The notes: generated by a model from the letters alone, not told the origin. Shown: positions 11,395 to 23,856, counted from the first letter of the stretch. The stretch is 64,000 nt of DNA from Bretschneidera sinensis (GCA_023935145.1 CM043705.1:60680584-60744583), one strand, 5' to 3'. A program made the numbers and translations.

Positions 11395-13954
11395 TGTAAC
11401 GACCCATCCCGAGCGGGCCCACTCAAGACGGTATCAATTACCTTTCGAAATCGAGCACCTGGACACACAAATATATACTACAACAGAACAACATCTAACA
11501 TATATTAGTTAAGATCATACAGAGATTACAACTATAAGGTTGTAGCTTTACAAGGTGTCTAAAGAGACACAGCCAACCGGTTACAACTTCACACCTAATA
11601 TACAATATAACACTAAGAAAAAAGATTGACCGAGGATGCGACGCTCGTGGACCCACCTAAAACTTCATTGAACTTCAAAGCTTCACCACTTAAAATCCAA
11701 AATCACCTGAAAGGTTAGAAATAGGAAGGGGGGTAAGTTATAAAGCTCTGCGAGTTCTTACACTACACAAAGTAATCACTTGTTAGAAAAAGTTGAGGGC
11801 TTATTATTATTTCTTTTTCCTTTCTACTTTGTTTGTTCGTATACATAGTCATTTAGCACTTTGCAAAACAACAATCTTAGTAATCATAATACGGTCCTAT
11901 AAGACCCACAACCAACTTGCAATCGCCATTCTATAGTCCATCAAAATATCACAATTTATCCATACAACCAAACATTTCATATGCCCCCTTACGGGCTAAG
12001 TAATTCAAATTCATGTATGATATGCCAATGCAGCATGATGCAATGAAATGTATCATCCCATAATCAATCATAATCCATCGGGGACGTCTCCCCACGTACC
12101 GGTACGTTTCACAAACAATAAATTTTCAGAACCCCCCTTGATCCAGGCCGGGTCCAATTATCCAAATATATTCGGTACCCTTTTTCACCCCTTGTGGGTA
12201 GGGACCTATCGTCCTCACATATCACTCCCCCCTCAATAACATACCGTAAATTTCAATGCATGATATGAAATGAAATCAAGTGATGAACATCATCAAATTC
12301 TCAACAATCCATACAATCACACAACATTCAGCACAAAGGTTTTGAAATCACTATCTCATCATTAATATATAATTTACTTATCTTACCACATAGTTATAAA
12401 TATAATTATTATATCTAAATAGCGAATTACAACTCTTATGCAACCTTATTGTTTTGGTTTCCCCACTAACGTTCATGCTTACCAAGAGTAGGGTAATACT
12501 CACCTTACGCCAAACACTACTTGTGGATCACTTCTTTACCTTTACTACGATCATCCACCTCACCTATTGAAATGTCATTTTTAATAATTAAAGCAAACTA
12601 CATATACAAATAGCCAATGAGTATAGTATTTAAAACTTAAGACACTTAATAAGAAATCAATCATTCCATTTACTTACACATATAAATCAAAGAAAATACT
12701 ACTAAAGTTCATTCTTCTCCTTAATCATCTATTTTCACTCTTTCCCTTCTTTCCTTCATTCTTTACTCCATAAAACTCTCAATTCATATAGACTTAAATT
12801 TCAAGAAACTAACTTAGGGTAATTACCAACAAATATCAACTTGTAAAAAGTATTCATTCTAAATATAATTTCCCAATCCAGAAAAAGACTCTTACTTAGG
12901 AATTTCTTTTAACTCCAAAAAGGGTTTCAAATTTACAGCCCATAGTAAAATTTTCTAACAATACTTATCTCAAAAATCATGTTATACAAGAATAAAACTT
13001 CAAACTTTGTACATATAATCATCCTAAAAATCTTCAAACTTCACACACTCTTATTACTTTCTTCCAAAGTTCCATAATACAGAAATTTCCAGATTTCTCT
13101 CAAATTTTCTCCCAACTTCAAATATTTCAAACTAAACCAATTTAAATTCAAATCATCACAAATAAAGTTTTAGATAAACTTTAAAAAGTATAATTTAACT
13201 TAAAAATAGTTGGGACACAAAACTACCTCAAATTCTTGCTGAAAAACAGCTCACAAAACTGCCCAGAACACAAATTATTTCCAGAATTTCTGCACAATTC
13301 TCCCAACTTATAAAACTCATATATCCCTCAATTTAAATCCAAAAGACCTCAAACAAAAGCCAAAAATCAACATCAAGAAGTCTAATTTAAGTTTGTGGTT
13401 GAACACTTTTCGAAATTACCTCAAAATCTGCACGAAAATGCCAAGGGAACAAAACGGGCTATTCCTCCCCTGCTCGGAGCGTGGGGTCCACGTGCCACTG
13501 TAGCCCGCTCGTGGAGGCTCATCTCCCTGGCCGAAAGATAGCTGATGGTGGCAGAAGAAGATTTTCCAAGTTTGAGGGCAAACAGAGCTTGAATAGTTAG
13601 GTTAAGGCTAGGTCAAAGTTTGGAAGAAATGGGTTTTGAGAAGGAAAAAATCTGGAGCTTTTCTTTCTTTCCTCTCTCCTTAAGCCGAATTTGCAAATTG
13701 CCAAATGAGAGATTTTGCTATTCTAGGTCAACTTTTAGCTTATATACTCCCTCTAAGTCTTGGCCTTTTACCACTCTACCCTTCTCCTTCTTCTTTTATT
13801 AATTTACATGCCATTTCCTTTAATTTTCCTTCTAGTATTTAAACAACCCCAAAGTTTTTGTTTCTTACTAGGAGTCCCCCTTAAAAGAAAGAAAAAAAAA
13901 AACTGAATTATAAAACAAGATTATGAAAGCTTAAAAGAAATATCGGGTTCTACA
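11395..13954 (-). mobile_element. LTR of a chromodomain-type Ty3/gypsy element
   Basis: A 2.56 kb segment with TG...CA ends (TGTAACGACCC at the left, GGGTTCTACA at the right) begins abruptly inside TBL exon 3. On the minus strand it starts directly after a polypurine tract, which makes it the 3' LTR of a minus-oriented element. The interior is non-coding. It has a GGGACGTCTCCCC block near 12080 and becomes very G-poor to the right. The five bases before it are GAAAC. The other LTR and the matching duplication were not found. Confidence 0.7.
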
Positions 13955-13977
13955 ATTCTCCCCTCCTAAAAAAATTT
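13955..13977 (-). other. polypurine tract of the gypsy element
   Basis: On the minus strand a run of T gives way to AGGAGGGGAGAAT directly before the LTR start TGTAG. This is the normal primer site for plus-strand synthesis. Upstream, the GAGGGCGAAAT stretch is typical of the region after the gypsy pol stop in del/Tekay elements. Confidence 0.7.
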
Positions 13978-14022
13978 CGCCCTCAAAATTTTCAACTAAC
14001 CTGAATTGAGGAATAGATAAGG

Positions 14023-14250
14023 TTATTGGTTCTTCATTTCCACTTTGCTTTCCCATGTAGCTTCTTCGACTCCTCTATTTCTCCAAAGCACTTTAACCAA
14101 GGGAATGACATTGTTGCGAAGAACTTGTTCCCTAGAGTCCAAGATTTTTACTAGCATCTCCACATATGAAAAGTCCTTTTGAACTTCTATGGATTGGAAC
14201 GGAATGATGTGCGACTCATCCGGTACATATTTGCGCAAAGCTGACACATA
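14023..14250 (-). pseudogene. gypsy integrase tail with chromodomain (fragment)
   Basis: About 76 codons on the minus strand encode the end of a del/Tekay-type polyprotein. They include ALRKYVPDESH at the end of the integrase tail, then REQVLRN, IPLVKVLW and EEATWE, which are hallmarks of the chromodomain. The chromodomain directs integration to histone-marked chromatin in this lineage. The rest of integrase, RT and protease is missing, because sequence unrelated to pol begins at about 14251. Confidence 0.8.
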
Positions 14251-14252
14251 CA

Positions 14253-14330
14253 TGTATTAAGACAAAAATAAAATAAAACCGGACACTACAATTCTCCCCT
14301 GCTAACAAGATTAAATTTCGTCCTCAAAAT
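14253..14330 (-). mobile_element. second LTR-edge remnant with its own polypurine tract
   Basis: On the minus strand a GAGGACGAAATTT stretch and AGCAGGGGAGAAT run into TGTAGTGTCCGG. This is the same signature as at 13954, with a different LTR sequence. Only 38 bases of this LTR (14253-14290) remain before the chromodomain fragment. It marks a second, related element joined to the first by deletion or nesting. Confidence 0.6.
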
Positions 14331-17300
14331 TTTCTTGACCAGAGTTCACAAAACTTCTAAATTATCACCTTCCTAAGTCTTCTTACTTTCTCAAGTACAT
14401 TCTTCAAATTCTCCACTTTCTTCAAGATTTGACATTACAAGATTAAAATTCTATCTCATTATCAACTTGAACTTTTTATATTTCGTTGCCAACCAACTAC
14501 TCAAATACTACAGTAATTTTACGTACTATTTTAATAAATCTCGTCTGATCTTACTAGAAACTCTTTTGCTCACTAAGTTGTGCTCGACCTTTAATCAACT
14601 ACTCAACTTCATATTTTTATATCTCTACCATTCGGTTTATCCAACTAGTCCCTCAACCACACATTCCTAAACAATAGTATTATTCATAGTCATCATCTTT
14701 TTACATCTTTTCTTTGCTCTTGCTTCAAAAACTAAAATTTTACCATTTTATACTCCTATCTACATATTTACTTTTCTATCTCAACTCTAGGCTTCAAGCT
14801 TCAAGAGCCTCCAATTTTGTATAACTTAATCAAGTATCTCTCCCAAAATATCTCTCCACAAAATCATTTACTGACTATTCACTTTTTCTTATTATTTAAT
14901 AACTTCTTCTCCAAAATAAATATTATACTTAGGGTTCATCAACAATGTTACCAAAATTTTAGTACTCGCTTTAGTTTAGGTCTTCATTCAACTTTTGAGT
15001 TCATTCACTTTTCAACATCTCTCAAGCAAAAGCTTTAAAAAAAAATTTCTCTTTTTTTTTTTAATCACCATATATTAACCAATAAATTCATATGTAACTC
15101 TCCAATAGTAATAGTTAAGTACTTTACTTTCTATTATGACTCCAAGTTGACTAGTCTCTCCTTAGCAACTATAATATGCCACAATCCATTCCATAACATT
15201 GTTTGAGCATTTGGTGAACCAATTACTTTTATTTACATCTAATAACTCTATCCTACAAATTTCTTCTCCAACTTTATCACTTAGTTGTCCTCAAATATTA
15301 CTTGTTTAATTTGTCTTTGACTTCTACTTGAACTCCCAATGATTTTGTTGGAAATCACCTTGACAAGATGCCCAAGTGGTGATCTTCCAAAAATTTATGT
15401 CTAAAATGACTTATAGAAAGAAATACAACAATCGAAAGTAAGAAAGAAAAGAACACAAGCCATTACAATGCTCTCTATCAAATCTATACTACTTCTCTTT
15501 CTTTACAACCAACCTCTCTACAATGAGTCCCTCTTGTATGTCTTTGTCTTGTATCACAATGTGTTTCACATCTTATGTCATGAGAGAATGAAGCTAGGTG
15601 ACCTTTTATATAGTGTGCCATTTCTTGTCCAATCTTGAGCTTCATTCTCCACCCTTAGATCTTGATGACCACTCAACCATGGCCCTCTATCAATCCTAAG
15701 TGATATTGTGCGTTTTAACCTTGCATCTATGCACCTAACAAGAGGCTTAACCAAGTTGTACATGTATGCCTCAGTGTGCCTAGAGCCTAGGCACTGTAAA
15801 AGGGGCGGTGCGGCGCTAAGCAAACACCCTTTTCATCACTTGCTGAGTGGTGCAGCGCTGGTGAGGGAGAGCTGCGGCGCAGACTGATGCTGGCCCTCTC
15901 TCAGCTGTGTGCACACTGGTGCGAACGCATTTTCCAGCTTGTGTGCTGAAGCGCACACACTAGTGTGCCTTTCTTTGCCTTGCTCCAAAGTGCCGCGCAC
16001 ACTTGTGTGCACTCCTTTAACATGCTGAACTTCACTCTTCCACCTTTTGTTTAAACCTTAACCATGTTTAAACCTTTGACAAATACCAACAGATTTTTAC
16101 TCACATAAACTTCCCCTTTGATATTCATTGCACTTAAATTTACCATTCTCTTAGAACCTTTTCATTCTTTTATATATCCTCATAGTTCAAGTCTTCTACT
16201 CATTCTTCATGTTTTATACTCTACACCTCATGTCAAATCAGTATTTCTCTTAGAAAAATATTAAAGATACATTTTAGATGACTCTCCACCCCAAAAATTT
16301 TCAAAAGTATCTATCCTTTATCCTCATTACCATTAGTCCTTTCATTAACAATTTCTCACTTTTGTTTATCAAATGAACTAGTTTCCAACTTTCCAACTTT
16401 CTACCCATTCATACCCGTAGTATCTCGATTCATACTTAGACCTTTATTTTTGAATCTTTGACTTTTATTTCATTTTAATTTTAACCCTTTTTCTTTTCTC
16501 ATTTCTCTTTTCAGTCCGTTTACAAAATCAAACCTTCTTGAAAACCATTTAAAACGTCACTTCTCCACATTTCCTTACCAAATCATAAGTTTAACACACT
16601 ATGTGCGTCGAAAATCCCATACTCCTCATAAATTCACTACAACTAGTAGTCTTCATATACAATACTTAGCATTTACAACACACAATCTTATACAATTCCT
16701 CAAAGGTGACTCTTAGTCCGATAATAACTGATATTTTCTTCATACATTTAGTAAAAGTCAAATCTCAACTCTTTAACGCTTTATGATAACTCCTTGATTA
16801 GTTTAGAATCTTTCCCTTCACTTTACATTTTGCTTCTACATACATTCACAACATTTAATAACCTTTATTCCCTCTAATTACATCCTTCACTAACCATTTC
16901 TCCCAATACTTTTTTTTTTCACTAACCATTTCTCCCAATACTCTTTTTTTTTTTTTTTGTACTCTAAATTTCATAGATTCATGAATCGAAAGCTTTCGTC
17001 TTACAATACCTCCTTTTTATCCTGTTACTAATAGTCGACAAATCCTTATTATTAACTATGGTTGAGGGTTATAACTAATTGCCTCAGTCTCAATCTTTCC
17101 ATTATCTATTTATACCGTAATCCCTTATCTAGCAATCATTTGGCCTTGTATTCCATACTTGCTTCTATTTTATTATAATTTCTCTAATACTTTGATATCT
17201 TATTTGAACTTTTGGTCTTCTCTAATTCACCTTTTAAACATCTCGCTTTACTTTGTAACCTCCTTTTTTGTGCATATACATCATACTTTCACAAATCATC

Positions 17301-17700
17301 CTCCTTCTAATATGTTAACCGTATCTAAAACAAATTACTCATCAGTCATTAGATTTCTAAGTACTTACAATATCTAAATTCAGCATCACACATCTCTTAC
17401 CACAACCAAATTAATATTCGTCAATTTACATCTTCAAATAAGTTCTTAACAACAAGCATCAACCATTTAATCATTCCTTCCATAATCAAAAGTCATGGTT
17501 TGCTACAACTTTTCCCTTTACAAATTCCATCTTCCAAATATTTCCAATTGGTCCTCTACAAAACTCATATACTTCGAATCTATCGCATAAGGTATTCTAA
17601 TTATCCAAAAAGTTCTTGTTTAAGAAAACCATACTTCTTTTACTATCTCTCAAAATACTAAAGAATCTTCACTTGTGATTTATCTAACACCAACATTGCT
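14331..17700. other. pyrimidine-rich, G-poor non-coding stretch
   Basis: Apart from the solo LTR at 15346-16091, this 3.4 kb is dominated by C, T and A on the plus strand, with G strikingly rare. No credible ORF is present; the short ones are low-complexity. It is probably the decayed interior or LTR of the second gypsy element, but I recognise no domain. A short tandem copy (ACTAACCATTTCTCCCAATAC, with T runs) lies near 16920. Confidence 0.5.
15346..16091 (-). mobile_element. solo copia LTR with 5-bp target duplication
   Basis: The segment begins TGTTGGAAATCACC and ends ACAAATACCAACA. It is the reverse complement of the LTR of the copia element at 23857-27445, shortened to 746 bp by internal loss. 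The target duplication GATTT is present on both sides (15341-15345 and 16092-16096). Intact duplication around one LTR shows that the element inserted here and then lost its interior by LTR-LTR recombination. Confidence 0.88.
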
Positions 17701-17754
17701 TCACTTAAAAAAAATTTGTTTTGTTTATTTTATTGCAAACAACCCTACTATACC

Positions 17755-17960
17755 TTAGAAGCGCCACTATATGCCGGCTCTATATTGCGGCGCTTCTAAG
17801 CGCCGATATATTTCGGTCCTTTTAAGCGCCGATATATTTCGGTCCTTTTAAGCACCGAAATACACCGGTGCTTAAAAGCGCCAAAATACACCGGTGCTTA
17901 AAAGTGCCACTATATTACGGTCATATTATGCATATTGCGACACTTTTAAGCGCCGTTAAA
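17755..17960. repeat. CACTA subterminal repeat cluster
   Basis: Short units built on TTAAGCGCC, CGATATATTTCGG and AAATACACCGGTGCTTAAAAG occur about eight times in both orientations. They form local palindromes. Such clusters near CACTA ends are the binding sites of the TnpA-type protein. The cluster is not matched at the right end, at least not in recognisable form. Confidence 0.7.
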
Positions 17961-18649
17961 AGTGATTTTAATTGTGTTTTTTACATTATTTTGGCTTAAA
18001 TATCAACACTAATACCCTTCAATAATTAAAATGTAACATCAAATCCATAAAATTTGAAATGTTCTTCAATATAGAAAATGTGTCATCAAATATCCATAAA
18101 AATTCTATTAATCAATACAAAAGTCATTTCATTTACACAAAAAATAATCATAGTTAACATATAAAATTCATACAAAACAAAATAATAGAATGTAGTCTGA
18201 AAAATTATTTTACCATCACACTTGACATCAATTATGAGGTCCTCTATTAACCAACTGTTGTAGTAAAGACTTCAGCTCATCAACTTAGGATTGCATACTG
18301 TTCATTTGATCATCGTGCTTCGCTGTTATTTCTTGAATCTGATGCGTCTGCTGTTCAATCTGATACGCATACTGTTTAATCTGATGCGCATGTTGTTGAT
18401 TGTTTTCTTCTATTTGTGCTTTTAGACTATTTATCTCTTCAGCATAAGCCCTCCCATATCATTCCTAATTTGAGCCGAAAATCCATACACAGCAGAGGGT
18501 GTAACTCCAAACCCTTGACCTTGGACACGACTGGAACTCTCTTCACCTATAAGCTTGGTGAAGACTTCATTTTGTATTGCTAAATTATTGCTAGTATCAG
18601 AGGATCCTGAAGCTGCAACAAGTTCAACAACACGAGCTTCAGCTGTCAC

Positions 18650-19717
18650 CTACAATTAGGAAACAATAAAGATTAAATGCCCCCAAATATTATGCAGCGA
18701 AAGTATCATAACAGAAAAGTTGCTTATAAGATTTTATAGAAAAACGGGCAGAGTTCCCCCTATATTTCCATAAAACCTCCTGCAAAGGAAAAACAAAAAT
18801 ATAGTTCAATGCTTATTTTCTATCTATATTTCCATAATACATTTTATATATGTATTAATAACAGACATAGGAAGAACCGCAAGCATATTTCCTAAAAAAA
18901 AAAAAAAAGATAAAGCATATTTGCTGCCTTTCTGTCAAACTATTATGCGTTACTCATACTAACATCTTTTCAAATCACAAAGGCAGACGTGGCACAAATA
19001 AAGCCTTCATCAAAAGATCAATAATAAGGTAGCAATGCTAGTTGTATTTACTCATACTAACATCTTTAAGAAGATACTAACATCATAAAACCAGAAAAAA
19101 AAAATAAAAAAAAAATTCAAGAAATTGATGAAAATATATGTGTTTTAAAGTCTAAAGACAGTTAAACATTTATAGTTACAATCTAAATTCTAAATTCTAG
19201 TTGATAATTGGAATAAACTTGTCTGCAATAAAAAGAACTGCCATGAGCATACAATCAATTGATTCTTAATGAAAAACCACACTGAACAATTTGAGAATAA
19301 AGATTTATGTTAAAATAAATACTATCAATAAGCAACTACACCCCAACTAAAATCAAAGCCTGAAGCAACCAAGAAACAAAGCTGCAACAAAGGTTCCCTA
19401 ACATTACAGAGCAAGCTTAAGCTGCTGAAAAAGTGGTTCCACCAAGACAATGTAAAACTGCTACCAGATAAGGGCAGTAACAACCGAAAAGTTCCAACAG
19501 ACAAAACAGACAGCTGCAAGAACTTAGCAGAGAGAAAAATCGATACGAAAAAAATCAATACAAGTTCCAGGACAATAGATGATACTTTTACATCTCAAAT
19601 GTTGGAGTGATTTGATGAATGGTTGCAAATTTGCAACATGTTAATACAAGTTGTAGTTCTTATAGTGAATAGAAAATGTGTTACTTTGATAATAGAATTT
19701 TCTTTTATTTTGTGCAG
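18650..19717. other. intron-like stretch of the CACTA element
   Basis: AT-rich with A runs near 18900 and 19100. No conserved coding sequence was recognised. An open stretch on the minus strand at 19325-19558 looks like chance. The last 100 bases, ending TTGTGCAG, act as an intron 3' end for the captured RPA1 exon. Confidence 0.45.
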
Positions 19718-20380
19718 GTTGTATTTTTCAGCACTAGAGCATATATAAGCTTCATCAAGCCTAATCAGGCAATGTGGTACCGGGCTTGCAAAACTTGGAA
19801 CAAGAAAGTGACTGAGGCTATTGGTTCTAGGTATTGGTGTGAAGGGTGCCAGAAGAATGATCAAGAATGCAGTTTAAGGTGAGAGACTTCAGATATTTAA
19901 GTAATCATAATTTATACACATAATGGGAATTCATTAAGCTTTTCATGTATTTCTTATGGTAATAAAGTCTTTGGTCTCTTTTCAGATATATAATGGTAGT
20001 GAAAGTCTCTGATGCAAGTGGTGAAGCTTGGGTTTCTATAGTCAACGAAGAAGCAGAGAGGATCATTGGGTGTTCTGCCGATGAGCTTGATAAACTGAAA
20101 TCTCAGGTCAGCTACCAATGAAATTAATCTACTTCCAACAAGCAAAGAAGATTGTCAATTAATTTATAATTTTTATCTTCTTATCATTTACAGGAAGGAG
20201 AAGAAAATGGAAACCAACTGAAACTCAAACAAGCTACTTGGGTTCCTCATCTTTTTCGGGTCAGTGTTGCTCAGAATGAATACAATAGTGAGAAGAAGCA
20301 AAGGATAATTGTCAGGGCAGTTGCCCCAGTTGATTTTGCTACTTAATCCAAATTTTTACTTGAAGAGATATCAAAGATCA
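19718..20380 (+). pseudogene. captured fragment of RPA1 (70-kDa replication protein A), C-terminal domain
   Basis: Three exons with intact GT/AG borders and matching phases (19718-19878, 19986-20106, 20194-20346) encode part of the RPA1 C-terminal DNA-binding domain C. RPA1 is the large subunit of the nuclear single-stranded DNA-binding complex. Recognisable parts are MWYRACKT, the zinc-ribbon CEGCQKND, YIMVVKVSDASGEAW, EEAERIIGCSADEL and RVSVAQNEYN. The second zinc cysteine (CKTC in the family) is Trp here. The frame ends at TAA (20344-20346), after which SKFLLEEIS continues in the same frame. Introns are kept, so DNA was copied, not mRNA. It lies in the transposon antisense to the TnpA-like gene. 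Confidence 0.85.
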
Positions 20381-21060
20381 ATCTCCATATAAAGCAAGCA
20401 AAAACTCAAAGGACTACAGCATCCAAACAACGAAAGAAACACGAATCCCTGGAATAAAATGCAGCCAAAACCAATTAACAGAAGCACTCTCAGAAAGATC
20501 CGCTACGGCCTTTCGAAGCAACAAGAACTAGCAAACTAGATAAAACCAACTCATTGACAACCATTGTATAACTTCAATTCAACAACTTAAGCAAAATAAG
20601 GCAAAATAGCAAACAGAACTGTCCAAAGCATAGCAATTCTCTACGGAAAAAGATACAAACATCTATACTGCAACTATACTAACATCCACAATCAGCACCC
20701 TAAGACCAAGTTCATACCAAAAATACCAACAATCCCGTGATAAGACAAAGATTTTTGAAAATAAAACGTTAATTAAACCAGCCAACAAATCCAAATTGTC
20801 ACCAAGGCGGGTTGCCAAATAATACTAAGGGTTAGTTGGTAAATCAGAAGGTTGAGTTATAACTTAAGGCCAACAGTGTTATATCTCAAAAGCCAACATT
20901 TCCCACAATGACCCAACATCACTCATTTGAATGAGTGATACAAAGAAACATGCATCAAAACTAGAGTATAATCCAACAACGATAAGAGTAAGTTAATTAC
21001 TATTGTTAACTATCATACATAAAACCATCATATACGTAAGTGAACTTACCACAAATTGTC
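20381..21060. other. non-coding stretch beside the RPA1 fragment
   Basis: A-rich sequence without a credible ORF. It may be more of the captured gene's 3' region or the transposon's own intron; nothing in it decides. Confidence 0.4.
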
Positions 21061-22721
21061 ATGATGCTTCATCAATGAAAGTTTCATCCTTGCGTTTATG
21101 AGTTTCAGCAAAAAACTCTACGCGCCCGGGCTCATTTCCATGTTTCATCTCCTACCATTTATGAAAAGAGTTCAAACAATTTCTCAATACACTACACCTC
21201 AAATGAAAGATTGGATGAATGAAGGAAATCAACTCATATATTCATCCCGTCTTCTTGCAAAACTCTTTAAACCAGTCGTGTGAGGACATTGTTGTCTTTC
21301 ATGTGCCGCTATCCCTATAGTAAAATATTTCTACAACAATAATAAACCAATTGAATAATAAGTCATTATTAGAAAATAGAAACAATGAGAATCCAAATGA
21401 ACATAATTATGAAAAAACAACCTCACTCTGCTCAGAGAACTAGTAGTTCACCAGTTGCTTCCATTGGTCTTGATCTACTCCTTTTGGAACATTATTGCTC
21501 AAAACTTGTTGTTTTGTTTTGTTCCTCACGTGGTTCCTTTTAAGCATATATCGGTAGTCCTTCCATTTTTTCCCTATCATCCTCAATAAAATTTTGTCTA
21601 TCGCCTCAATCATAGGGTAATGGAATTTCCTCTACCACAAAGAAAAGAAATCGATGTCAAATAAGCATTTTTGGTGTTAGGGATTATGCATGTACAACAC
21701 CACAAAAACAAAAACAAACAAAAAAGAATTGGAAGAAAACCCGAAATTAAGTTGTTGTTACTTACCCAAATCAATAAAACAATGTCTTTCTTGTAGTTAG
21801 AAGGGACTTTCTTCCAATCCGTGTAATTAAGCGGACAGAGGTTCCCTCTCTTTGCAACCTTGCCCAACCAACTACTTAATATTTGGCCGCCTTTTTTAAT
21901 AATTTGATTATGTGCATTGAAGTGGACCACAATTTTTTCCCCACGTTCAAGGGATCACACTTGTGAGGTTCTCAGGACACGTGTTTGCTTCCTCACCCTC
22001 CCTTCAGAATCTATACATTGAAAACATAAATTTTATAATTAGTATAACAATGTGATATCGAACTAGTTATAAAGAGAATGTGTTATAAGACAAAAATTAC
22101 CAATTATCTCATATTGTTCACTATCATTGTTTTCTCTTTCCGTTGTTATTGGCTCAGTCTCAGAATCATTTTGCGAGTCATGATCATCATCAAAGTGATA
22201 CTCATGCTCATGGTTAATATCTTCTTGATGGTGTGAAGACTAAGCTAGAGACTGGTTTGACATGTTATCTCTGACTGAGGGAGGAATATATTTTGACCTA
22301 AACATCTTGCAATCTGTATACATAAAAACATAAAAAAAGATTATATCTCACACTATCAAGAATGTATTAAAAGTTAACAAGAATTGGAAGAACCACACTT
22401 GAAATATAGGAATAGTCAAGGGCTCGCAACAAATGCAGCAATCAATAACTTTAAAGTACCTGTGAACAAATGAATAAATTAGTGTTTCAAATAGGATTTA
22501 AAGAACAAGCAATAATCAATGATACAACTAAACAGAAATTTACGACATTCTGAAGTAACATTCCACAAACTGTAGGCAAAAAAGTTCAGGACTCTTGAAC
22601 TGTGTGATACAAAGCAACAATAACCTGATAGAATACAATAAAACATTACAAAACTCGTTGACACACATGTGTATCACATAAATGCACATCCAGATACAAT
22701 TACATGGAAATGTACATAAAA

Positions 22722-23851
22722 CTAGTTGGTATCTTCATCAATGTCCATCTTAGCCCAAGTTGAGATACAATCTAATTGATCGTCTACCACTACATTAGAA
22801 GGCATGCACTGATTGTAAGTGTCATCATCCTCTTCTTGCATTTTTTCCCCCATTTCATATAGGTCCCTTGGCTTTGTGATCACAACATGATACCATTCCT
22901 TTCTTGTTGGGTCTTGCTCATAAAACACTTGTTTCACTTGAGATGAAATAACGAACGTGTCATCCTTCAATAACTAACCAATGTGTATGAACCTATTCAA
23001 GTTCACGAGAATGCACCCACTTGCATCTTCCTTTAAACCCCTGGGTGAATTAATATCCACCCAATCACAACAGAACAACACAATCTTAAATGTCTCATAG
23101 TAATCCAACTCGATGATATCTTTGAGCACACCATAATACATTTTATCATCCGCTACAACCATAACTCTCGAATTCTGAGATCATCTAAACCTCTCACGTT
23201 CCTTTGTGTGCAATTTAAAACTGTTGATGTTGAATCCATTAAATCTCCTAACAACATTATTCAGACCTCGAGCAAAGGCAATTATTTCATATAAATAATT
23301 GTTATCTACCATCCATGGCACCTAAATATTTTCTAACAATTAATATGAGACAACAACAGTCAATGTTTTATTGAAAACACTTATAACATTCGAAGACAAT
23401 TGTTATTATGCCTAACCTGTCTCATAAGCCACAAGAGAAATTTCTCAACCAATCACTTTTGTTTGAGACTTTGTATTGGTCGATTGGAATGGTTGGTTAG
23501 TCTTTGAGAAGCCAAAAATTCGCCGTAATAATTGATGTTTTTATCTAACTGTTAGCCATCACAGTGATAACCACAGATAATAACAACTCAATTTAAACAC
23601 ATGATTACTAAGTTCCTTTATTGATACTAACCTACAAAGGTCTGAAAGTTTATCATTATGGAGCAACACATAACGATGTGCTTGAGCCAATGACATGTCA
23701 TTGAGCTCAACACTTACAATCTTTCCCATTATTCGTCTACCCGAGGAAAACATATATTCATCCGAATAATTTACAGTATCATTGTTCCTTTGGGGGCAGT
23801 TGAATTTTGTCTCTACACCTTTGAAGTATTGTGAGCAATATGTTAGATACT
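22722..23851 (-). pseudogene. TNP2-type transposase gene, 3' part (DUF4218 end and DUF4216)
   Basis: The stretch left of the copia insertion encodes the end of the DUF4218 region (EEYLTYCSQYFKGVE, CPQRNND). DUF4216 follows, with NNVVRRFNGFNINSF, DIIELDY, VLFCCDWVD and SSQVKQVFYEQDP. These are standard C-terminal parts of CACTA TNP2-family transposases. Stops interrupt the reading frame at about 22971 and near 23175. The acidic C-terminus ends near 22722. Confidence 0.78.
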
Positions 23852-23856
23852 CTTCC

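Larger units (their letters stand above)
18225..22300 (-). pseudogene. TnpA-like gene with Transposase_24 domain, broken
   Basis: From right to left, exon remains encode a Transposase_24 (Ptta/En/Spm) segment. One part has NAHNQIIKKGGQILSSWLG and LNYTDWKKVP (21740-21960). Another has GKKWKDYRYMLKRNHV and DQDQWKQLVNYW (21440-21640). An HTTGLKSFARRRDEY block and an EPGRVEFFAETHKRKD block follow (21061-21300). The C-terminal part (18225-18649) has GFGVTPSA and a Gln-rich coiled-coil-like tail. Several stops and frame changes interrupt it. In active elements the product binds subterminal repeats. A large gap (18650-21060), probably an intron, holds the RPA1 fragment. Confidence 0.7.

Noticed and set aside
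18900..19560. Possible second captured gene left of the RPA1 fragment
   Set aside because: No recognisable protein motif or splice-consistent exons; the open stretch at 19325-19558 is low-confidence.
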